A stretch of DNA of 9,775 nt from Pseudomonadota bacterium (GTDB lineage: Bacteria > Myxococcota > Polyangia > Polyangiales > Polyangiaceae): positions 1 through 9,775 of the forward strand of contig JAEZYO010000730.1 of assembly GCA_023419055.1 (NCBI GenBank), read 5' to 3'. The notes beneath the pieces are model-generated. The model ran no database searches. It was not told where the DNA came from and worked only from the letters and a program-made list of their open reading frames with translations. Below, piece by piece: positions 1-5,439 of this stretch. Numbering within the stretch: the first letter of the stretch is position 1; the number at the start of each line of letters is the position of its first letter. The translations under genes were made by a program, and so were the position numbers.

Positions 1-89
1 AGTTTCGCCTGTACGACGCGGCGCTGAACGCGGCGCAGGTCGAGCTGCTCTTCGAGGTCGGGACCGATCCGAGCTTTCTCGCGTACTGA
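1..89 (+). CDS. C-terminal end of a LamG-like (concanavalin-like) domain protein, partial
   Basis: Only the last 28 or so residues are in the window; the reading frame is open from base 3 to a TGA at 87-89. The visible peptide contains RLYDAALNAAQVELLF. This resembles the closing strand of LamG/jellyroll (concanavalin A-like) domains, which typically end in a pattern like 'v-R-iYd-aLs-a-Ei--Ly'. Such domains are carbohydrate- or protein-binding modules of secreted or surface proteins, and in myxobacteria they often sit at the C-terminus of long multidomain proteins. The rest of the protein, including any signal peptide, lies upstream of the window. It converges on the hydrolase gene with only 3 bp between the two stop codons. 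The family call rests on one short motif and could be wrong. Confidence 0.6.
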   Translation, partial: FRLYDAALNAAQVELLFEVGTDPSFLAY

Positions 90-92
90 GCG

Positions 93-1226
93 TCAATCGA
101 GCGGGGTCGGGACGGCGTCGTTCGCGCACAGGCTGCGGTTGCAGCCGAGCTCCGGCAAGCTCTTGCGCTCGAGCGCGGCGATCGCCCGCCACCACGGGTC
201 GACCGTTTCCACTCGCGACGGCTCGACCGGCTCACCGAGCTTCGGCATGACGAGCTGAACGTCCCGCGCCGGGGCAAGCTCGATCAGCGTCTCCGCCGGC
301 TCGTCCCAGGCGTGGAGCGCCAAGTTGAAGGTGCCCCAGTGAACCGGCAGGAACGGGCCGCCGCCGAGCAGGGACCAGGCCTCGAGCGCGTGCTCCGGGC
401 CGAGGTGGATGTCACCCCACGCCGGGTGGAAAGCGCCCACCTCGAGCATGACGAGATCGAAGGGGCCGAGGCGATCTCGAATCGACGTGTATTCGTTGGT
501 GAGGCCCGTGTCGCCGCTGAAGAACACGGAGTGGCGCTCGCTCCTCAGGACGAAGGACGACCAGAGCGTGGCGTTTCGTCCTCCGACCCCGCGCCCCGAA
601 AAGTGCTGCGAAGGCGTGGCGGTCACCGCGAGCTCTCCTGCATCACCCTTCAGGGTGGTTGACTCCCACCAGTCGAGCTCCACCACGAGCTCGGCGGGGA
701 CGCCCCACGACTCGAGGTGCGCGCCGACCCCCAGGGACGTGATGAACGGGACCTTCAGCTTCTTGAGCTCGAGGACGGTCGGGTAGTCGAGGTGGTCGTA
801 GTGATCGTGTGAGATCACGATCGCGTCGAGCGCCGGCAGCCCGGCCACCGGGAGCGGCACCGGGTGGAAGCGCTTCGGTCCCGCGATGCTCACGGGGGAG
901 ACGCGGTCGCCCCAGACCGGATCGGTGAGGACCCGAAAGCCATCGATCTCCAACAGCACCGTCGAGTGTCCGAGCCAGGTCGCGCGCAGCCCGGTCTCGA
1001 CCGGCCGCCGCCACGCGTCCCGCGGATTGAAAGTAGGGAGCGGCGCCTCGGGAGTCCGACGCCCGCTCGAGCACAGGAACTCCCCGAGAGATGGCATGGG
1101 GGCGGCGCCTTTGAGCTCGGGAGGGATCGGGTGAATGTTCTGAAACGAACCCTTTACCCAGCGCGGCGAGGCCTGCATCCGCTCGAGGCGGGCGCCCGTC
1201 GCTTTCTTCCCGAACGCAGTCTTCAT
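93..1226 (-). CDS. NAPE-PLD-like metallo-beta-lactamase-fold hydrolase
   Basis: This 377-residue protein has the full metal site of the metallo-beta-lactamase fold: WLGHST (84-89), TDPVWGDR (101-108), the HxHxDH motif at H140-H142-D144-H145, PSQH with H208, SGDTG with D239, and HWGTF with H296. The order and wording of these blocks, together with ELDWWE (183-188) and GPFDL (254-258), match the branch that includes mammalian N-acylphosphatidylethanolamine phospholipase D and bacterial UlaG-like proteins. The expected chemistry is hydrolysis of a phosphodiester or related ester with two bound metal ions, probably zinc. The true substrate in this organism is unknown, and a lipid substrate is only inferred from the mammalian relative. 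I see no signal peptide or membrane segment, so it is probably cytosolic. A purine-rich GAGAAGG lies 2 nt before the ATG. It lies 97 bp downstream of the kinase gene on the same strand, so co-transcription is possible. The C-terminal 40 residues are not family-typical. Confidence 0.9.
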   Translation of the reverse strand: MKTAFGKKATGARLERMQASPRWVKGSFQNIHPIPPELKGAAPMPSLGEFLCSSGRRTPEAPLPTFNPRDAWRRPVETGLRATWLGHSTVLLEIDGFRVLTDPVWGDRVSPVSIAGPKRFHPVPLPVAGLPALDAIVISHDHYDHLDYPTVLELKKLKVPFITSLGVGAHLESWGVPAELVVELDWWESTTLKGDAGELAVTATPSQHFSGRGVGGRNATLWSSFVLRSERHSVFFSGDTGLTNEYTSIRDRLGPFDLVMLEVGAFHPAWGDIHLGPEHALEAWSLLGGGPFLPVHWGTFNLALHAWDEPAETLIELAPARDVQLVMPKLGEPVEPSRVETVDPWWRAIAALERKSLPELGCNRSLCANDAVPTPLD

Positions 1227-1304
1227 GACCTTCTCAGCGTCGAGCCGCGCGCCGCCTCGGTCAAGTGTGCGACCTTTGCACCCGCTGCCGAACTGCCCGA
1301 CCAG

Positions 1305-1318
1305 GGCCCCGACGGGCC
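1305..1318 (-). terminator. Short GC hairpin just after the kinase stop codon (weak terminator candidate)
   Basis: On the minus strand GGCCC, a GTCG loop and GGGCC form a perfect 5-bp GC stem starting 5 nt after the kinase TGA. No T-tract follows, so it is not a canonical intrinsic terminator. In a genome this GC-rich such stems arise easily by chance. Its position between the kinase and hydrolase genes is the only reason to list it. Confidence 0.22.
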
Positions 1319-1323
1319 GGAAA

Positions 1324-2778
1324 TCAGGCGACTTCCGGAGTCGAACGGGATTTTCGGCTTTCGGGAGAGCCGCCCAGGTTCGGGTCCGAGTTCCTCGAGC
1401 AACGCTGCTTCAGCGCGCTCCGGATGGTCGCGGCCACGTCGTCCAGGTTGACGGGCTTGACGAGAAAGCGGTCGGCGCCGAGCGATGAGAGCATCTGCCA
1501 CTCCGCGGGCCCGCCGGACGCGGTCAGGACGATGATGGGGACCTCCGCGCCCGCTTGTCGAGAGCGCAAGAGCGCGGTCACGCCCATGCCGTCGAGATCC
1601 GGCATGTTGAGATCCAACACCACTACGGAGGCCGGATCCTGGTCGAAGGTCTCGACCACGGCGCGACCGTTGTCCACGCACTCCACCCGGACGCCGGGAA
1701 ACGCCTCGGAGAGCGCGATGCCGAGCAGCTCGCGAAAGTCGGGGTCGTCTTCCGCGACGAGGATGTACGCGGGCTCGTCACCCTGCTGACGAGCTTCCAT
1801 CAGCTCGCGGCGAAAGGCTTCGACGGACGGAGTGCGCTCCTCCGGGCGCTTGGCGAGGGCGCGCTGGATCACGCGATCGAACGCGGTCGGGAGCTCGGGG
1901 CGCAAGAGGCTCGGCGGGACCACGACTCCCGTGGCGTGCTCGAGCGCGAGCGCGAGATCGGTCTGAGCGTCGAACGGCGGCTGCCCGGTGAGCAACTCGT
2001 ACGCGACGCAGCCGAGCGAGTACACGTCGCTGCGCTCGCTCGCGACCGCGACCTCCCCTTTTTCGACGAACGAGATCTCCGGCGCCATGTAGGCGAGCGT
2101 GCCGGCCACTTCGTGGATGCGCTGCTCGTCGTAGGAGCGCGCGACGAGACCGAAATCGGCCACGCGAGCGCGGCGTTCACGATCGAGGAGCAGGTTGGAA
2201 GGCTTGATGTCGCGATGCACGGCTCCCGCCGCGTGGATCGCGGACAAGCCACGGCAAGCGTCGTCGAGGATGTTGAGCGCGAGCTCGATGTCCGGAGCGC
2301 CGTTCGAGGCGTCGAGCCAATCTTGAACGGTGCCTCCGTCCACGTACTCCATCACGAAATAGGGCACGGACTCGTGCTCGCCGAACGCGAAGATCGACGC
2401 CACCTGCGGGTGGCGAGTGACGGCCATCGCGCGTGCCTCCGCCAAGAACCGCTCGCGCAACGATGGATCGCGGAGCTTGCAGTGGAAGACCTTGATCGCC
2501 ACGTTCCGCTGCAGGTGCTCGTCGACCGCGAGGAACACGACCCCCATCCCGCCGCGCCCCGCTTCGCGCACGATGCGATACGTGTCGCCGATCAACTCCC
2601 CTGGTACGGGCAGGCCTCCGCAGCGCACTCCGCTCACCGGGACGGTGGGAGCCTTGCTCGCGGGGATGAGATCTCGACTGGCGAGGGGGATCTCTTCCTG
2701 CGTGACGTCCACCGCCACCGCGTCGTCTTCGTCTTCAATCAAGAGTTCGAGATGGGCCAAGGCGTTTTGCCTCGGCAC
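1324..2778 (-). CDS. Cytosolic Ser/Thr protein kinase fused to a C-terminal response-regulator receiver domain
   Basis: The 484-residue protein has an acidic N-terminal segment (about 1-60) and then a Hanks-type kinase domain at about 67-330. The kinase shows a glycine-rich loop GRGGMGVV (74-81), ATP-anchoring K96, helix-C E114, catalytic H188-R189-D190 with N195, D208-F209-G210 and the APE motif at 232-234, so it should be active. A receiver (CheY-like) domain follows at about 337-457 with acidic pocket E343-D344-D345, phospho-acceptor D389, T419 and K441. A 28-residue Ser/Arg-rich tail ends the protein. No membrane helix is present, unlike typical PknB receptors, so the protein should be cytosolic. 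The fusion implies that a histidine kinase can phosphorylate D389 and tune Ser/Thr kinase output; this is inference. The start is uncertain: the 2778 start is GTG, directly after an in-frame stop and without a good ribosome binding site. A TTG at 2758-2760 (residue 7) has GAGG 9 nt upstream and may be the true start, giving 478 residues. No ATG occurs before residue 78. Confidence 0.93.
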   Translation of the reverse strand: MPRQNALAHLELLIEDEDDAVAVDVTQEEIPLASRDLIPASKAPTVPVSGVRCGGLPVPGELIGDTYRIVREAGRGGMGVVFLAVDEHLQRNVAIKVFHCKLRDPSLRERFLAEARAMAVTRHPQVASIFAFGEHESVPYFVMEYVDGGTVQDWLDASNGAPDIELALNILDDACRGLSAIHAAGAVHRDIKPSNLLLDRERRARVADFGLVARSYDEQRIHEVAGTLAYMAPEISFVEKGEVAVASERSDVYSLGCVAYELLTGQPPFDAQTDLALALEHATGVVVPPSLLRPELPTAFDRVIQRALAKRPEERTPSVEAFRRELMEARQQGDEPAYILVAEDDPDFRELLGIALSEAFPGVRVECVDNGRAVVETFDQDPASVVVLDLNMPDLDGMGVTALLRSRQAGAEVPIIVLTASGGPAEWQMLSSLGADRFLVKPVNLDDVAATIRSALKQRCSRNSDPNLGGSPESRKSRSTPEVA

Positions 2779-2825
2779 TCAGCAAGGCGCGTGCCTCGGC
2801 CCATTCTCCGCCTTCCGACAGCGAT

Positions 2826-2847
2826 CGCGGACAATTCGCGGAAATTT
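2826..2847. repeat. Tandem 11-bp direct repeat upstream of the kinase gene
   Basis: CGCGGACAATT is immediately followed by CGCGGAAATTT, two adjacent 11-bp units matching at 9 of 11 positions. They lie 48-69 bp upstream of the annotated kinase start, in the only AT-richer patch of the 145-bp gap between the kinase and the Kazal lipoprotein genes. One helical-turn spacing (11 bp) is what a dimeric regulator bound to one face of DNA would need. On the minus strand a weak promoter guess, TTGTCC at 2834-2829 and GAGAAT at 2808-2803, overlaps the repeat, but its 20-bp spacer is too long. Function is unproven. Confidence 0.4.
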
Positions 2848-2863
2848 GCGCCGAAAAGCGCGG

Positions 2864-2884
2864 CACGCCGTCACAGCGTGGCGT
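2864..2884 (-). terminator. Hairpin downstream of the Kazal lipoprotein gene (weak terminator candidate)
   Basis: CACGC (2864-2868) pairs with GCGTG (2876-2880), or alternatively ACGCC (2865-2869) with GGCGT (2880-2884). Only one stem can form at a time. The hairpin starts 40 nt past the lipoprotein stop; a TTTT run follows about 6 nt further along on the minus strand. Four T residues also flank the other side (2884-2887), so the element could work in either orientation. The stem is only 5 bp. Confidence 0.25.
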
Positions 2885-2923
2885 TTTGGTCGGCGGCACT
2901 GAATGCGCGGTGCGGAGCTTTCC

Positions 2924-3577
2924 TTACGGTTTCGGGCACTCACCCTGAGACGCTACGCTCGTGCCGTTGCTCTCGGCGACGCAGGAGCTCGCGTGGGTCT
3001 GTCCGTCGCAGCCGCACACGGGCGCGTAGATCTTGGTGCACATCTGGGGCTTCACCTTGCAGGTACCGCCGCGGTCGTCCGCGCCGCAGTTCTTGTCGAA
3101 GGCACAGAAAAGCCCCTCGGCGCACTCTCCCGGAACACCACGAGTTCCGCACAGCTTGCCTTCTTGAATCGAGACGCTCGGCGCCGTCGCTCCGGGCGGA
3201 GCCGTGCCTTCACACGCGCCCTGCTTTGCCACCGAGACGGACGCTTGTGCGGCTGCACAAGCGTTGCCGTAGGTCTTGTCGTCACAACCGCAAACTGGGT
3301 CGTATTGCTCCGTGCAGGCGTCCGGCACGGGCGCGCAAGTCCCCGTCTGATCGGCGGCGCCACAGCGCGCCTCCGCCGGGAAGGAGCAGTACTGTCCCGA
3401 AGGACACGCGACCCCGGCGATGCCTCCGCACATCTTCTGGGCGGGCGACTCGGTCGGGGTGTCGACCGAGGGCGGCTGGCTCGGCTCCGGCGGCTTGGCG
3501 TCAGGGGTTGCTCCCCCGGAACAGGCGGCGAAGATGGGGAAGAAACAGAGCAGCGCGAAGGACGACTTTTTGATCAC
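2924..3577 (-). CDS. Secreted lipoprotein with two tandem Kazal-type protease inhibitor modules
   Basis: The 217-residue protein starts with a lipoprotein signal peptide: MIKK, a hydrophobic core, and a lipobox FAAC with C19 as the lipidated residue. A Pro/Ser/Thr-rich linker (about 20-48) should hold the domains off the membrane. Two homologous modules follow (50-122 and 143-214), each with exactly 10 cysteines. The last six cysteine intervals are identical in both modules (9, 7, 8, 2, 9 and 15 residues). Each module has a Cys-rich lead segment ending in GTC and then a Kazal core with PVCGCD. Module 1 keeps the classical TYGNAC; module 2 has THASSC instead. Kazal domains inhibit serine proteases by presenting a reactive loop, so the likely role is protecting the cell surface from its own secreted or foreign proteases. 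The target is not predictable here. The start is GTG; an in-frame TAA lies four codons upstream, so the start is tightly bounded. The gene begins 14 bp after the DUF938 stop, suggesting co-transcription. Confidence 0.93.
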   Translation of the reverse strand: MIKKSSFALLCFFPIFAACSGGATPDAKPPEPSQPPSVDTPTESPAQKMCGGIAGVACPSGQYCSFPAEARCGAADQTGTCAPVPDACTEQYDPVCGCDDKTYGNACAAAQASVSVAKQGACEGTAPPGATAPSVSIQEGKLCGTRGVPGECAEGLFCAFDKNCGADDRGGTCKVKPQMCTKIYAPVCGCDGQTHASSCVAESNGTSVASQGECPKP

Positions 3578-3591
3578 GACCAGGTTTTAGC

Positions 3592-4185
3592 TCACGAACG
3601 CGCGAACACCAGGCATTGATTGTTGGCCGGCATCGCGACGCGCTCGCGCAAGAGAAGCCCTGCATCCCTGGCGAGCGGCAGGACGTCGTCGATATCCCGC
3701 ACGCCCCAGCGCTCGTCCCGGCTCTTCAAACTTTGATCGAAGGTCTCGTTGCTCGGTGCAGTATGCGCACCGCTGATGCGGAACGGGCCATAGAGCACGA
3801 ACACGCCGTCGCGAGCGAGCACTCGTCCCACTCCCTCGAACAGTGCCAGCGCGCATTCCCACGGCGCGATATGGATCATGTTCGCGTTGAAGACCGCTTC
3901 GACCCGATCGACGCCCCAGTCGGCGCGCACGTCGATGACGAGCGGCTCTCGCAGGTTCGGGAGCGCCACCTCCTTCACCCACGCGCGGATGCTCGCGAGG
4001 TTCTCGGGGTCGATCTCGCTCGGTTGAACCACGAGATCGGGCAGGTGCCGAGCGAAGTGCACGGCGTGCTGCCCGGTGCCGCTCGAGATCTCGAGCAAGG
4101 TTCCCTTCCGAGGCAGCACGCGCTCCAGCACCTCGAGGATGGGCCCCTTGTTGCGCTCCGGGGCGGGCCAGCTGAGCTTGGTCAT
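3592..4185 (-). CDS. DUF938 family SAM-dependent methyltransferase-like protein
   Basis: From the ATG at 4183-4185 the protein has 197 residues, the normal size for DUF938 proteins. It opens with the family signature PAPERNKGPILEVL, followed by LEISSGTGQHAVHFA, a glycine-rich motif I that binds S-adenosylmethionine, then QPSEID, whose acidic residue normally contacts the SAM ribose. NANMIHIAPWE and LYGPFRI, also typical of the family, follow. The family includes human METTL26; no substrate is established for any member as far as I know. It should be a soluble cytosolic class I methyltransferase. The frame stays open upstream to 4521, but that extension runs antisense through the Uma2 gene, has no family similarity and should not be annotated. 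It is divergent from Uma2 across 42 bp and is followed after 14 bp by the Kazal lipoprotein gene. Confidence 0.92.
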   Translation of the reverse strand: MTKLSWPAPERNKGPILEVLERVLPRKGTLLEISSGTGQHAVHFARHLPDLVVQPSEIDPENLASIRAWVKEVALPNLREPLVIDVRADWGVDRVEAVFNANMIHIAPWECALALFEGVGRVLARDGVFVLYGPFRISGAHTAPSNETFDQSLKSRDERWGVRDIDDVLPLARDAGLLLRERVAMPANNQCLVFARS

Positions 4186-4187
4186 CT

Positions 4188-4215
4188 TTGCGGGACTCTC
4201 GTTACAGCGTAGAAT
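4188..4215 (+). promoter_or_regulatory. Candidate promoter for the Uma2 gene, giving a near-leaderless transcript
   Basis: TAGAAT at 4210-4215 matches the -10 consensus at 5 of 6 positions. A weak -35, TTGCGG at 4188-4193, lies 16 bp upstream. Transcription would begin near 4221-4223, only 5-7 nt before the ATG at 4228. No Shine-Dalgarno sequence precedes that ATG, which fits leaderless initiation. The -35 matches only in TTG, so confidence is modest. The element overlaps the start of the divergent DUF938 gene. Confidence 0.42.
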
Positions 4216-4227
4216 GAACGGGTCCGA

Positions 4228-4824
4228 ATGAGCCAACCGGCACGACGCAAGGCGACCATCGACGACTTCTGGGCGATCCCGGAAGGCGAGCGATTCCATG
4301 AGTTTCGCGCAAGCGAACACACCATCGTGGAGAAGGCCGAGCCCACCGGTGAACATGGCGACGCTCAGGCTGGGGTCGTTGGTATGGTACGCCCCCCGTT
4401 CCAGCGCAAACCCGGCGGTCCTGGGGGCCCCGGCGGCTGGTGGATCCAGACCGAGGTCGAGATCCTGCTCGAGACAGGAGACGTCGTGCGCCCGGACGTC
4501 GTCGGGTGGCGTCGAGAGCACTGCCCGGAGCGGCCTACCGGCACGCCGATCAAACAGCGGCCGGATTGGATTTGCGAGATCGTCTCGGCGAGCAACGCCA
4601 GCGAAGACAAGGTCAAGAAGCTACGGCTCTATCACCGGAACGCGGTGCCCTACTATTGGCTCGTCGATCCGCGCGAGGCCACGCTGACGGTGATGCGCTT
4701 CAGCCCGGACGGCTACGTCACCCTGCTCACCGCGGAGCGAGGAGAGGTAGCGCGAGCGGAGCCGTTCGACGCGATCGAGCTCCACGTGGGCACGCTGTTC
4801 GGTGACGACCCGCCCGAGCCTTAG
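4228..4824 (+). CDS. Uma2 family (DUF820) PD-(D/E)XK nuclease-fold protein
   Basis: This 198-residue protein matches the Uma2/DUF820 family in length and motif order: an N-terminal helix with IDDFWAIPEGERFHEF, a central GEHGDAQ (41-47), strands ending in VRPD with D90, ICEIVS with E117, a Lys-rich helix (K128, K130, K131), and YYWLVDP (142-148). D90, E117 and one of the lysines are the expected metal-binding catalytic set of this restriction-endonuclease-like fold. Many Uma2 members are labelled endonucleases by fold only, and their cellular role is unknown. A Gly-Pro-rich stretch KPGGPGGPGGWW (61-72) sits between the first helix and the strands. The segment usually carrying a conserved glycine (as in 'GxIVEK') reads RASEHTIVEK here, a possible local deviation. 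There is no partner gene such as an antitoxin or methylase. The gene overlaps the downstream glycosylase gene tail to tail by 3 bp. Confidence 0.9.
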   Translation: MSQPARRKATIDDFWAIPEGERFHEFRASEHTIVEKAEPTGEHGDAQAGVVGMVRPPFQRKPGGPGGPGGWWIQTEVEILLETGDVVRPDVVGWRREHCPERPTGTPIKQRPDWICEIVSASNASEDKVKKLRLYHRNAVPYYWLVDPREATLTVMRFSPDGYVTLLTAERGEVARAEPFDAIELHVGTLFGDDPPEP

Positions 4825-5438
4825 TCCGAGCGCAGCGCTCGAAATGCCGGGTGCTTTCCGATCAGGGCGAGCGCCTTCTCGGTGAGGCTCTTGCCGGGCT
4901 CGGTGCGCGGCCAGGTGGAGGCGCCGGATGGGTGCGGGAGCGGGATGAGGTCGATGGAGCGCCGTCCTCGCCTCACCTCGTGACGCTTGCCGATTTGCTC
5001 GACGAGCGGCCGCGCGGGAAGAAACTGCTCGATCGCGAGCCGCCCCACCGGGATGACGAGCTCGGGGCGCAAGAGCTCGAACTCGCGATCGAGGTATGGC
5101 CGGCAACGCTCGATTTCGTCTGGCGACGGCACGCGATCCCCGCCGGACGGGTTCTTGCCCGGGAAGCAGCGGCACACCGCGGCCATGTAGACGCTCTGCC
5201 GGAACGCGGCTTCATCGAGGCCGAGCGGCGCGAACCACTTGAAGAGCTGCTTGCCCGCGGTCCAGGCGAAGGGGCGGGCCAGCGCGGGCTCCTTGTCACC
5301 GGGAGCTTGCCCGACCAGGAGTACCCGCGAGTCCACGGGGCCGCACGTGACGGGCGGCCCGGTCATGGCGCCACAGCTCCGACAAGCGCGGAGGGCCGCC
5401 TGGTGAGATTCGATGAGCGGGAGGCGACGCGACGACAC
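4821..5438 (-). CDS. Uracil-DNA glycosylase superfamily protein, probably with an iron-sulfur cluster
   Basis: The 205-residue protein shows the uracil-DNA glycosylase fold signatures: GQAPGDKE (43-50) followed by ARPF, an uracil-pocket motif close to the family 4 form GEAPG-xxE-xxxGRPF, and a late motif PLPHPSGAS (166-174) containing H169. Cysteines C19 and C22 (CRSC) plus C89 or C91 and C112 have the spacing by which family 4 enzymes bind a [4Fe-4S] cluster. The expected reaction is excision of uracil from DNA in base-excision repair. The HPSG form of the last motif is unlike the HPA form usual in family 4, so the exact family and substrate range are uncertain. The GTG start lies 1 bp after the TAG stop of the DUF72 gene, so translation is probably coupled and both genes are on one transcript. 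There is no membrane segment. Confidence 0.87.
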   Translation of the reverse strand: MSSRRLPLIESHQAALRACRSCGAMTGPPVTCGPVDSRVLLVGQAPGDKEPALARPFAWTAGKQLFKWFAPLGLDEAAFRQSVYMAAVCRCFPGKNPSGGDRVPSPDEIERCRPYLDREFELLRPELVIPVGRLAIEQFLPARPLVEQIGKRHEVRRGRRSIDLIPLPHPSGASTWPRTEPGKSLTEKALALIGKHPAFRALRSD

Positions 5439-5439
5439 G

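Noticed and set aside
1555..3573. 672-residue plus-strand open frame across the kinase and the lipoprotein genes
   Set aside because: It is antisense to two genes with clear family motifs, is rich in Arg/His/Ala as expected for GC-rich shadow frames, and has no recognisable domain.
4186..4521. 112-residue upstream extension of the DUF938 frame
   Set aside because: It lies antisense to the Uma2 start, has no family similarity, and the ATG at 4183-4185 begins the conserved domain at the normal length.
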